From NCBI RefSeq assembly GCF_008297975.1, contig NZ_VLNY01000017.1, forward strand, positions 1 through 64,000: a stretch of 64,000 nt of DNA, read 5' to 3'. Under the pieces are notes generated by a model. It did no database searches, was not told where the DNA came from, and worked only from the letters and a program-made list of their open reading frames with translations. The translations under genes and the position numbers were made by a program. Origin of the DNA: Antrihabitans cavernicola (GTDB lineage: Bacteria; Actinomycetota; Actinomycetes; Mycobacteriales; Mycobacteriaceae). Each line of letters begins with the position of its first letter. Within the stretch, counting starts at the first letter, position 1. Shown here one piece after another: positions 1-7,347 of the stretch.

Positions 1-129
1 AGGCGCGCCGTTCTTTCGTAAGCCGTCGAACGACGGGACAACACAGGCATCACCGAGCGGCAGACCCACAAGGAACAAATCCCGGCCAGTCGACCGGCCA
101 CCCATCCCTACTAAACGATTAGGACCATC

Positions 130-627
130 ATGCGGTATCGCGATTGCCCCACCGTGGAAGTCGCCGTCCGAGTGGTCGCGACGCCCGCGGCTGTCTGGTC
201 GTTGGTGTCCGACATCGGGTTTCCCGTGTCGTTTTCCACCGAGCTGCAATCGGTCGAGTGGCTCTCCGGCGCGACCACGCTCGCGGTCGGGAACAGGTTC
301 CGCGGCAACAACGTGCATCCGGCGCTGGGAAATTGGTCGACCGACTCCGAAGTGATCGAGGTGGAAGAAGGCCGTCGCTGGGTGTGGCAGGTGGAAAACT
401 GGGAAGGAAAGGTCAGCGCGACCTGGGGCTTCGAGGTCGATCCGGGACGTGACGCGGTAACCGTTCGGCAATGGGCACGGATGGGGCCCGCACCATCCGG
501 TCTGTCAGGCGCGATCGCCCAGATGCCGGACAAGGAAGCGCGGATCGTCGCCAATCGGCTGGACGAATGGCGCGATGGAATGTCTCGGAACCTCGCGGGT
601 ATCCAGGAGGCGTTGGCGGCTGGATGA
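130..627 (+). CDS. SRPBCC-family (polyketide cyclase/START-like) protein
   Basis: A 165-residue protein starting at ATG 130. The fold is suggested by the opening VEVAVRVVATPAAVWSLVSD, typical of SRPBCC proteins where a strand leads into the 'A-x-x-V-W' helix, by a central WVWQVENWEG strand and by a long C-terminal helix ending in LAGIQEALAAG. These proteins bind hydrophobic ligands in a helix-grip cavity; the ligand here cannot be told. It is complete and of normal family length. It converges with the lipase gene, 7 bp away, so they are not in one operon. Bases 1-129 upstream hold no recognisable gene. Confidence 0.75.
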   Translation: MRYRDCPTVEVAVRVVATPAAVWSLVSDIGFPVSFSTELQSVEWLSGATTLAVGNRFRGNNVHPALGNWSTDSEVIEVEEGRRWVWQVENWEGKVSATWGFEVDPGRDAVTVRQWARMGPAPSGLSGAIAQMPDKEARIVANRLDEWRDGMSRNLAGIQEALAAG

Positions 628-634
628 CCCTCCG

Positions 635-1987
635 CTACCGCGCGTGCTGTTGCGGTGCGAACGCGTCGAGATTTCCTGGCCCGACCTGAGCACAGTTGTC
701 CGGTGCGGGCTTGTTCGCGAAGCGATCCAAGAGCCACAGCACCGATTCGGGTCCCCACAGGTCGGGAGCGAGAGTGTGGCTGAGCGGATCGTATGCGTGA
801 TAGAGCACCGGTAACCCAGCTGCGCAGTAGCGATGGGCGAGGGCCTGAACGTCCCCGGCGATCATGACGCCGTCACCAGGACCGATGCCTGCCGGACCCG
901 GTGCTGTGCCTTCGAGGATGCCGTTGGCCGCTTGGGCGATGAACATCGGTGTGGTGGGAACGGGCGCCGTCCCCATGTTGAGCTTGTTCACCGCATCGAC
1001 GAACTCGGGCACCGACTTCGGATCGGCGTATTCGGGTTTGACCAGCTTCTGCCACGTCAGTCCGGGATACCAAAAATTGAGAATCGATGCGTCCGACAGC
1101 TGTCGCAGCACCTGTCTGCCGTAGTCGCTGAGGTACCTGTCGAAATCGAGACCGTACGCGCGGGCCACGCCGTTGATCGCCATGCCGATCACGCCACCCC
1201 AGCCGAGGCTGCCGGATACGTATTGCAGATTGCGGGCCGGATTGACCAGCACGCCGCCCTGAGCAACTCCGACGATTCGACGATTGATATCCGGGGCGTA
1301 CTTGGCGGCGAGGATTGCCGCCCAGTTCGATGCGATCGCACCACCCGAATAGCCGACCAAACCGATCGGCGTTGTCGCGGACACGCCGGTGTCCGCAACC
1401 GCACTGATCGCCCGCAAGGAATCCAGGGTGTTCATGCCGTATTCGGGCCCAGCGGCGAAATCGGCGTTCTGCCCCTCGGTATCGGGAAGATTGACCGCAT
1501 ATCCGAGCGCGAGCACGGCGGGCATGATGGCGTTTTCGGCGTTGGACATCACGTTTCCGACGCTGATGTTGCGACCAACAGGGGTCATCCCGAACAAATG
1601 AAAGTCGCCGGCGACGGCGCGTGACGGGCTGTCGGCGGGGTTCAGCGAATCGTATGCCGACTGATACGACACGACTCCGGTGATCGACTTCGTCGGGTTC
1701 TTCAACAACGACGTCACGTTCGCGACCGGCTCACCTTTGGCATCGGTAGTTCGATACACAACCTGTACTGCCTCTAACGGAGTTGCCACGCCGGCCAGGT
1801 GATAGGGCACGCTCCGTGTCTTCAATACCGCTCCGGGAGCGAACGAACCGATCGACTGGGCTCCGGTATAGGAGAAGAAGTCCTGGTCGTCGGCCTGCGC
1901 GACGCCCGGCAGCGCCAGCGCACCCACAGCGACTATCGCTGCCGACACCAGGCTGACCATTGACACTCGGCTCTGAGTTCGCCGCAT
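635..1987 (-). CDS. Secreted lipase, LIP (secretory lipase) family
   Basis: A 450-residue secreted alpha/beta-hydrolase. Starting at ATG 1987 gives a classical signal peptide: MRRTQS, a hydrophobic stretch, then cleavage after GVAQA near residue 32. An in-frame ATG at 2017 is an alternative. The nucleophile elbow is VGYSGGAIAS, fitting GxSxG, and the acid/base part of the triad is probably in the GDGVMIAGDVQAL and LSHTLAP segments. The conserved opening DQDFFSYTGAQSIGSFAPG and the overall length match the LIP family of triacylglycerol lipases known from mycolata and Candida. It is divergent from the lipocalin-like gene and is not in an operon. The substrate, a host or environmental acylglycerol, is inferred. 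Confidence 0.85.
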   Translation of the reverse strand: MRRTQSRVSMVSLVSAAIVAVGALALPGVAQADDQDFFSYTGAQSIGSFAPGAVLKTRSVPYHLAGVATPLEAVQVVYRTTDAKGEPVANVTSLLKNPTKSITGVVSYQSAYDSLNPADSPSRAVAGDFHLFGMTPVGRNISVGNVMSNAENAIMPAVLALGYAVNLPDTEGQNADFAAGPEYGMNTLDSLRAISAVADTGVSATTPIGLVGYSGGAIASNWAAILAAKYAPDINRRIVGVAQGGVLVNPARNLQYVSGSLGWGGVIGMAINGVARAYGLDFDRYLSDYGRQVLRQLSDASILNFWYPGLTWQKLVKPEYADPKSVPEFVDAVNKLNMGTAPVPTTPMFIAQAANGILEGTAPGPAGIGPGDGVMIAGDVQALAHRYCAAGLPVLYHAYDPLSHTLAPDLWGPESVLWLLDRFANKPAPDNCAQVGPGNLDAFAPQQHAR

Positions 1988-2037
1988 TTTCGACCGCCCT
2001 GCTTCATAGTGAGACATCGATGTCCCACAATTGAAAT

Positions 2038-3147
2038 GTGACGGTACACACAAGAACGCCGAACGGCAATGGACACTTGCAAATGAGGTTGCAGAGGCAG
2101 AGGGTGGTCGAAATGCGGACGTTGGCCGAGCGGCTGATCGACTTGGTGAATCGCACCGGGCACGTGAACGGCATGCCGTTCGATGCCGCGACGCCGATGC
2201 CGCCACCGTCCGGCCGAGTCCGGAATTGGGTCCATTACGGAGTGATGGTTCCGGACCTACCCGAGCCCCACCGGTCGTTCGGGGTGATGTCGATCCTCGG
2301 CACACCTGGCGTGACCATCTTTGCCAACGATCACGCGATACTCACCGACCCGTCGGATACCGCGTACACATCCTCGGCGACGGCGTCGATGCGTGGCGGA
2401 CAGTTCCTGGTCCACAGCATCAGCCGGGACTGCGACTTCGCAGCCGATGGCAGCCACCTTCGCTTCGGTAGCGAGCTCGAGATCGACGGCCGCTACCCGC
2501 ATTTCGCGGTCCGCCGATCGCACCCGGACGTCACGGTGGAACTGACGATCGATGCGACCGACAAGGTGGCGCACTTCGCGAATATCCCAGGGCTGTATCG
2601 GCATTGGAGCTTGTTGGCGAGCTATCGCGGGCATGTCGACCACAACGATGAGCGAGTAGAAGTCGAAGGGTTGTGCACTGTCGAGTACGCCTGCGGCGTC
2701 GGTACTCACAGCGTGTCTTCGTCGACCTGGCCGAAGTTGCCCGCCAAATTCTTCACCTACCACGTGCTCAACCTCGACCACACCACGCAAGCGCTGTTGG
2801 TCGTGGTGCTCGGCCCTTCCGGGCTGCCTGTGCAGCGCGCGGTCTACCTGCGTTCGCTCGACGACTACGGCGCCGTCTACACGCGTGGGTTGAAGTTCGA
2901 CGTTCAGGCCTACGAGGCGCAACCGCGCGAAACCCCCGACGGTAGGGCGATGCGGCTGCCGCAACAGCTCGCCTGGCGTGTGCTCGACGACGACGGCCAC
3001 GATCTGCTCGCCGTGGAAGGCCAAGCGGGCGGCGACTATTCGTACGGTCTGGGCGCCGGTTACGTCGGGACCTACGACTACACAGCTATCTATCGGGGCC
3101 GGGAGTTGTCCGGGCGGGCCTACATCGAGTACATCGACTGCCGGTAG
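2038..3147 (+). CDS. Lipocalin-like hypothetical protein (DUF6670-like)
   Basis: A 369-residue cytoplasmic protein with no signal peptide. The sequence is rich in beta-strand patterns and ends in a motif common to this group of actinobacterial proteins (GYVGTYDYTAIYRGRELSG followed by an RAYIEYID tail), which resembles the last strands of AttH/lipocalin-like barrels. I think it belongs to DUF6670, but that is from memory of the family pattern. No catalytic motif is visible. The start is uncertain: ATG 2038 is the longest, while ATG 2113 (MRTLAERL) has a better purine-rich stretch (AGAGGGTGG) ahead of it. It is divergent from the lipase and converges tightly with the glnQ-like gene (1 bp gap). 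Confidence 0.6.
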   Translation: MTVHTRTPNGNGHLQMRLQRQRVVEMRTLAERLIDLVNRTGHVNGMPFDAATPMPPPSGRVRNWVHYGVMVPDLPEPHRSFGVMSILGTPGVTIFANDHAILTDPSDTAYTSSATASMRGGQFLVHSISRDCDFAADGSHLRFGSELEIDGRYPHFAVRRSHPDVTVELTIDATDKVAHFANIPGLYRHWSLLASYRGHVDHNDERVEVEGLCTVEYACGVGTHSVSSSTWPKLPAKFFTYHVLNLDHTTQALLVVVLGPSGLPVQRAVYLRSLDDYGAVYTRGLKFDVQAYEAQPRETPDGRAMRLPQQLAWRVLDDDGHDLLAVEGQAGGDYSYGLGAGYVGTYDYTAIYRGRELSGRAYIEYIDCR

Positions 3148-3148
3148 C

Positions 3149-3910
3149 TCACAGCACCTGCGACAAGAACTGCTGCAGCCGTTCGGTTTCCGGGCTGTCG
3201 AACAGCGCGGCAGGCGGTCCGGTCTCGATCACCTGACCGTGATCCATGAACAGCACGGTGTCGGAAACCGAACGCGCGAAACCCATTTCGTGCGTCACGA
3301 CGATCATCGACATACCTGTTTGGGCAAGGTCGGCCATCAACGCGAGCACGCCTTTGACCAGCTCCGGATCGAGTGCCGAGGTGGCCTCGTCGAAGAACAT
3401 GATCTCCGGCTTCATGGCTAGCGCCCGCGCGATCGCGACGCGTTGCTGCTGGCCGCCGGACAGATTGCCCGGCCGCGAATCGGCCTTGGCGGACAGGCCC
3501 ACCGTTTCCAACTGCTCCAACGCCAGTGCGCGGGCAGCGTCCTTCGACAAGCCCAGCAACTTCTGCGGACCGAGGGCCACGTTGTCGGCAACGGTCTTGT
3601 GCGGGAACAGGTTGAAGTGTTGGAACACCATGCCGATGCGTTGGCGCAGCTTGTCGGGGTTGTCCTTCAGCACCGATCGACCGTCGATCAGCACGTCCCC
3701 TTGATCGGGTTCGTGCAAGCGATTGAGCACGCGCAGCAGTGTCGACTTGCCGGAGCCGGACGGGCCGATCACCGTCGTCGTCTTACCGGCGTCGACGTTG
3801 ACGTTCACACCGCGCAGCACCTTGTTGGCGCCGAACGAAAGATGTAAGTCCTTGCCGGTCAACGAGACCGAACCTTGCGAGACCGAACCTTGCGAGACCG
3901 GAGTTGTCAT
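3149..3910 (-). CDS. glnQ: Polar amino-acid ABC transporter ATP-binding protein (GlnQ type)
   Basis: The 253-residue ATPase of a polar amino-acid importer. Walker A is IGPSGSGKSTLL, the signature is LSGGQQQRVAIARAL, Walker B is IMFFDEATSALDPE and the H-loop is VVTHEMGFAR. The RIGMVFQHFNLFPH segment is typical of the glutamine/glutamate/cystine class. It lies 3 bp downstream of the fused binding-protein/permease gene and must serve it. The extreme N-terminus contains a short tandem repeat (VSQGSVSQGSVSL) encoded by about 2.5 copies of a 15-bp unit at 3864-3900, outside the ATPase fold. Substrate specificity cannot be read from the sequence. Confidence 0.93.
   Translation of the reverse strand: MTTPVSQGSVSQGSVSLTGKDLHLSFGANKVLRGVNVNVDAGKTTTVIGPSGSGKSTLLRVLNRLHEPDQGDVLIDGRSVLKDNPDKLRQRIGMVFQHFNLFPHKTVADNVALGPQKLLGLSKDAARALALEQLETVGLSAKADSRPGNLSGGQQQRVAIARALAMKPEIMFFDEATSALDPELVKGVLALMADLAQTGMSMIVVTHEMGFARSVSDTVLFMDHGQVIETGPPAALFDSPETERLQQFLSQVL
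3864..3900. repeat. 15-bp in-frame tandem repeat in the glnQ N-terminus
   Basis: Two full copies and one half copy of GAGACCGAACCTTGC (plus-strand reading). The unit is a multiple of three and adds two QGSVS-like blocks in front of the ATPase domain without breaking the frame. This looks like a recent slippage or duplication event. Confidence 0.85.
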
Positions 3911-3913
3911 CGT

Positions 3914-5719
3914 TTATCCCCTCTCCACGACGATGGCCTGCTCGACGGGATCCAGGGTTCCCGAGGTGTCGGCGCGACCGGTGCGTAGACGCTTGTCGAT
4001 GTAGTTGACCAGGTGTGTCAGCGGAATCGTCAGCACCAGGTAGAACAGTCCGGCCGCGACCAGCGGCGACAGGTTGCCGGTCTGGGCGTTGAGATCGCGT
4101 CCGACGGCGAACAATTCGCGTTGCGTGGCAAGGAGACCCAGGAAGTAGATCAACGACGAATCCTTGATCAGCGAGATGAACTGGTTCATCAACGCGGGCA
4201 GCACCCGTCGCACGCCCTGCGGAATCACTACCAGCGACATCGACTGCCGGTAGCTGAACCCGATCGCGCGGGATGCTTCCAACTGGCCGGTGTCGACGCT
4301 CTGAATGCCGGACCGGAAGATCTCGCCGATGTAGGCGGCCGCCAACAGCGACAACGCGAGTGCGCCGAGCCAGTACGGATTGTTGCCGGTGATGTTCTTC
4401 ACGACCGGACCGATACCGAGGCCGATGACCAGAATGATCACCACGGCGGGCAGTCCGCGGAAGATGTCGGTGTAGATCCTGGCAGGCCAACGCAGCCAAC
4501 GGGTTCGGGAGATTCCCGCGACGGCGAGCAGCATGCCGAGCAGGGTGCCGATCACGCCGGAGACCAGCGCGAGGATCAGCGTGTTCGGCAGGCCGGTCTT
4601 GAACAGGTCGGGGATGGCCTTGCGGTAGAGCTCCCAGTTGAAGAACGTGTCACCGAGCTGGGCCAGCGTGGACTTGGGCGCTGCCTTCTCGGCGGGACCG
4701 CTCTTTGCCTTCTCGGCGGCGATGGCCGCGAAGTCCGGCAACTGCGGTGCAGCTGCGGCCTTGCTGCCCGGCTTCCAGCCTGCGGGCAATTGGCGTGGTA
4801 CCCAATCCGAGTAGAGCTTGGCGTAGGTGCCGTCGGCGATCACCGCGTCCAGTCCGGAGTTCAGCGCGTCGATCAGCGGCTGATTGTCCTTGTTCACCGC
4901 CCAGCCCACATAGTTGTTGAGGCTGAACGTGTTCTGCACGATCGACGTGGGATCGCCCGGCTTGATCGCACCTTCGGCCTGCTGCGACGGCGCGACCCAG
5001 GCGTCGATCTGACCGGTCTTCAGGTTCGCGTATGCCGTGTTGTAGTCCGGGAACTTCACCGGATCCAGCTTCAGCGTGTTCACCACATAGTCGTCCTGGA
5101 CGGTGCCCTGAACGACGCCGATCCGCACGCCCGGCTTCAGATCGCCGAATCCCTTGATGGCACTGCCGTTCGGGGCGACCAAGGAGAAGTAGCCGAAGTC
5201 GTAGCCGTTGGTGAAGCCGACGGTCTTACGCCGATCGTCGGTGGTGGTGATCGAGCTGGATCCGACGTCGAAGCGCTTGTTCGCCACCTGCGAGAGCAGA
5301 CCGGCGAACTCGGTGCCCGAGAACTCCACCTGCAAGCCGAGTTTCGCGCCGATCGCCTTCAGCAGCTCGTTGTCGTAACCGGTGAAGTTGCCCTCCGAGT
5401 TCACGCAGATGCTCGGTGGTGCGTCGGACAGCGTGCCGACACTCAGCTTGCCCGGCGTCAGCAGCCCCAACGCCTTGACGTCGATCTGGTCGAGCGGCTT
5501 CACGTTCGGTGTGGTGTAGCGATCTTCGCCGGCCTGCGCCGACGCGGTGTCCAGGTTGGTGGGTGCGGCGGATGCGCTGTTCACCCCAGGCGGCGAGCAC
5601 AGGTCGGTCGACGCCGAGTTGTCCGAACCCGACGAGCAACCCGCAAGGGAGATCGTCAACAGCGCCGTCAGTACCAGCAGTATCAGGGCACGCGCTTTCG
5701 CGGCGGGAGTGCGGACCAT
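3914..5719 (-). CDS. Fused amino-acid-binding lipoprotein and ABC permease
   Basis: A 601-residue fusion. Residues 1-28 are a lipoprotein signal ending in the lipobox LAGC, with Cys28 the likely lipidated residue. Residues of about 75-315 form an SBP_bac_3 binding domain (TPGKLSVGTLSDAPP near its start, DVGSSSITTTDDRRKTVGF in the middle). Residues of about 370-600 form a HisM/GlnP-type permease with the EAA-like loop QLEASRAIGFSYRQSM. The usually separate receptor and permease are therefore tethered in one polypeptide, as in lactic-acid-bacterial GlnPQ, though here only with the permease. It is the first gene of a two-gene operon with glnQ. The substrate is probably glutamine, glutamate or another polar amino acid. 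Confidence 0.9.
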   Translation of the reverse strand: MVRTPAAKARALILLVLTALLTISLAGCSSGSDNSASTDLCSPPGVNSASAAPTNLDTASAQAGEDRYTTPNVKPLDQIDVKALGLLTPGKLSVGTLSDAPPSICVNSEGNFTGYDNELLKAIGAKLGLQVEFSGTEFAGLLSQVANKRFDVGSSSITTTDDRRKTVGFTNGYDFGYFSLVAPNGSAIKGFGDLKPGVRIGVVQGTVQDDYVVNTLKLDPVKFPDYNTAYANLKTGQIDAWVAPSQQAEGAIKPGDPTSIVQNTFSLNNYVGWAVNKDNQPLIDALNSGLDAVIADGTYAKLYSDWVPRQLPAGWKPGSKAAAAPQLPDFAAIAAEKAKSGPAEKAAPKSTLAQLGDTFFNWELYRKAIPDLFKTGLPNTLILALVSGVIGTLLGMLLAVAGISRTRWLRWPARIYTDIFRGLPAVVIILVIGLGIGPVVKNITGNNPYWLGALALSLLAAAYIGEIFRSGIQSVDTGQLEASRAIGFSYRQSMSLVVIPQGVRRVLPALMNQFISLIKDSSLIYFLGLLATQRELFAVGRDLNAQTGNLSPLVAAGLFYLVLTIPLTHLVNYIDKRLRTGRADTSGTLDPVEQAIVVERG

Positions 5720-5772
5720 TGCCTGAGCCTAATGGGACATACGCCCCGGCAACGTCTTCCATTGCTGTTGCG

Positions 5773-6546
5773 TTAAGAGGCAGCCTTGTCGCGCCACTGG
5801 ATGGCCTCGACGACGGTGGTGAGATCGAAGTCCGGACCGCCGGTACCCACGGTGAACAGGGACACCCCGGCGTCGACGTAGGACTGCGCCTGCTCCGCGC
5901 CGGGCCACGACGACGAGTGCTGAATCTGCGCGGGATCGCGACCGACGTCGCTGCAGTGATCGGCAAGCACCTGCGACTTGTGGTTGTATTCGTCGAGTTT
6001 CGCGAAGCTGTGCCAGATGGAGCCGTGCTCGGCCACCAGCCGCAGCGTCTTTCGCTCACCGCCGCCACCGATCAGGATCGGGATCTCCCGCGTCGGCGCC
6101 GGATTGAGCACCTTCAGTCGCGCTGCGATGCGGTCGAGGTTTTCCTTCAACAACGCCAAACGGCCTCCGGCAGTGCCGAATTGGTAGCCGTACTGGTCGT
6201 AGTCCTTCTCGAACCAACCTGCGCCGATGCCGAGGATCAGCCGGCCACCGCTGATGTGATCGACGGTGCGTGCCATGTCCGCCAGCAGATCCGGGTTGCG
6301 GTAGCCGCCGCCGCTGACCAGCGCACCGATCTCGACGTTCTCGGTCTGCTCGGCGAGGGCACCGAGCATCGTCCAGCATTCGAAGTGCGGACCGTCCGGC
6401 TCACCGTAGAGCGGATAGAAGTGATCCCAGTTGAAGACGATGTCCACGCCGGCGTCTTCGGAGCGAAGCACCGCGTCGCGAATGAGGTGGTAATCGGGAG
6501 CGTGCTGCGGCTGGAGTTGAACACCGATGCGGACGGGGTGCGACAT
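5773..6546 (-). CDS. LLM-class F420-dependent oxidoreductase
   Basis: A 257-residue luciferase-like flavin/F420 TIM-barrel enzyme. ATG 6546 is preferred over the longer reading frame because AAGGAG stands 6 bases upstream. Family signs are the VRIGVQLQPQ first strand, IGALVSGGGYRNPDLLADMARTVD and the GRLILGIGAGWFEKDY glycine-rich turn. In mycolata most such enzymes use reduced F420, which is why I name that cofactor; the substrate is unknown. It lies in the same orientation as the amino-acid importer but 53 bp upstream of it, and just downstream of the TetR gene. Confidence 0.85.
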   Translation of the reverse strand: MSHPVRIGVQLQPQHAPDYHLIRDAVLRSEDAGVDIVFNWDHFYPLYGEPDGPHFECWTMLGALAEQTENVEIGALVSGGGYRNPDLLADMARTVDHISGGRLILGIGAGWFEKDYDQYGYQFGTAGGRLALLKENLDRIAARLKVLNPAPTREIPILIGGGGERKTLRLVAEHGSIWHSFAKLDEYNHKSQVLADHCSDVGRDPAQIQHSSSWPGAEQAQSYVDAGVSLFTVGTGGPDFDLTTVVEAIQWRDKAAS

Positions 6547-6584
6547 ATGTAGCTCCTTGGCTGGGAGAGGCGTCACACCCGAGG

Positions 6585-7214
6585 TTACCTACGCTCCGGC
6601 CGCTCCCCCAGGCCGAGGAAAATGATGTCGAGCCCGTCGGTCAGCAACCGCTCGCGCAATTCGGCGGACGGGGTCTGCTGGGCGGCGCGGCGAGTGACGT
6701 CGAACAGCACCGCCATCAGCAGTTGGGCGGCGAGTTCGGTGTTCAAGTCCGCTCGGAGAAAGCCTTTACGCACGCCGTTGACGATGAATCGTTCGGTGTA
6801 GCGGGTGAATTCGTCCATCGCACCGGAGAGCCGGTCGATATCGAGCGAGTTTCGGTGAAAGAGCCGAACCAGCGCGGGCTCGGTGTCCAGGAGTTCGAAG
6901 AGCCGGTACACGATGCGTCCGACCTGCTCGCGGTACTCGGCGATGGTGTTGCTGGACTCCGGATCCTCGCCGAGCATCGTGCTTCCGAGCAGCGCGACGA
7001 CGCGATCGAAGGCGCTGGACGCGATGTCCATCTTGTTCTTGAAATAGCGGTAGAAGGTGCCGTGACCGATGCCCAGAAATGCGGCGATGTCGGCGATCCC
7101 GGTCTCGTGATAGCCCTTCTCGCTGAACAGACGGGCGGCAGCGCCGATGATCTCGTTGCGCCGCCGATCGATCCGTTCCGCATCCGCGGGAGAGACGTCC
7201 TCTGATGTCCGCAC
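6585..7214 (-). CDS. TetR-family transcriptional regulator
   Basis: The HTH region is RNEIIGAAARLFSEKGYHETGIADIAAFLGIGHGTFYRYFKNK, a textbook TetR N-terminal domain, followed by an all-helical ligand domain of about 140 residues. The gene is divergent from the haem peroxidase. The reading frame is open back to ATG 7265, but that codon lies inside an inverted repeat that looks like the operator, so GTG 7214 (209 residues) is my preferred start; neither has a clear Shine-Dalgarno sequence. It probably controls itself and the peroxidase, and possibly the F420 enzyme downstream. Confidence 0.85.
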   Translation of the reverse strand: MRTSEDVSPADAERIDRRRNEIIGAAARLFSEKGYHETGIADIAAFLGIGHGTFYRYFKNKMDIASSAFDRVVALLGSTMLGEDPESSNTIAEYREQVGRIVYRLFELLDTEPALVRLFHRNSLDIDRLSGAMDEFTRYTERFIVNGVRKGFLRADLNTELAAQLLMAVLFDVTRRAAQQTPSAELRERLLTDGLDIIFLGLGERPERR

Positions 7215-7255
7215 GGGGATTACCGTAGCCGATCGGATCGGCTCAAACAGCCGCG

Positions 7256-7267
7256 GAATGAACATTC
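7256..7267. promoter_or_regulatory. Candidate TetR operator
   Basis: A perfect inverted repeat, GAATG-AA-CATTC, midway in the intergenic region between the divergent TetR and haem peroxidase genes. Its position suits autoregulation and control of the peroxidase. The binding protein is inferred from position only. Confidence 0.4.
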
Positions 7268-7347
7268 AGTCTGTAGCGTCGTCGCACATCGAAGGTCCCA
7301 AAACTGCCGCTCAACGCTGCGTCGGCAGTGTGAAAGGTGTCGCAAGC

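Noticed and set aside
1-129. Left edge considered as the end of a truncated gene
   Set aside because: No frame ends here with recognisable sense; the stretch looks like a promoter region.
4013-5776. 587-residue open frame opposite the binding-protein/permease gene
   Set aside because: It is the antisense shadow of a clear ABC transporter gene; its composition (Arg, Gln, Gly, Val rich, no motifs) is typical of G+C-rich reverse frames.
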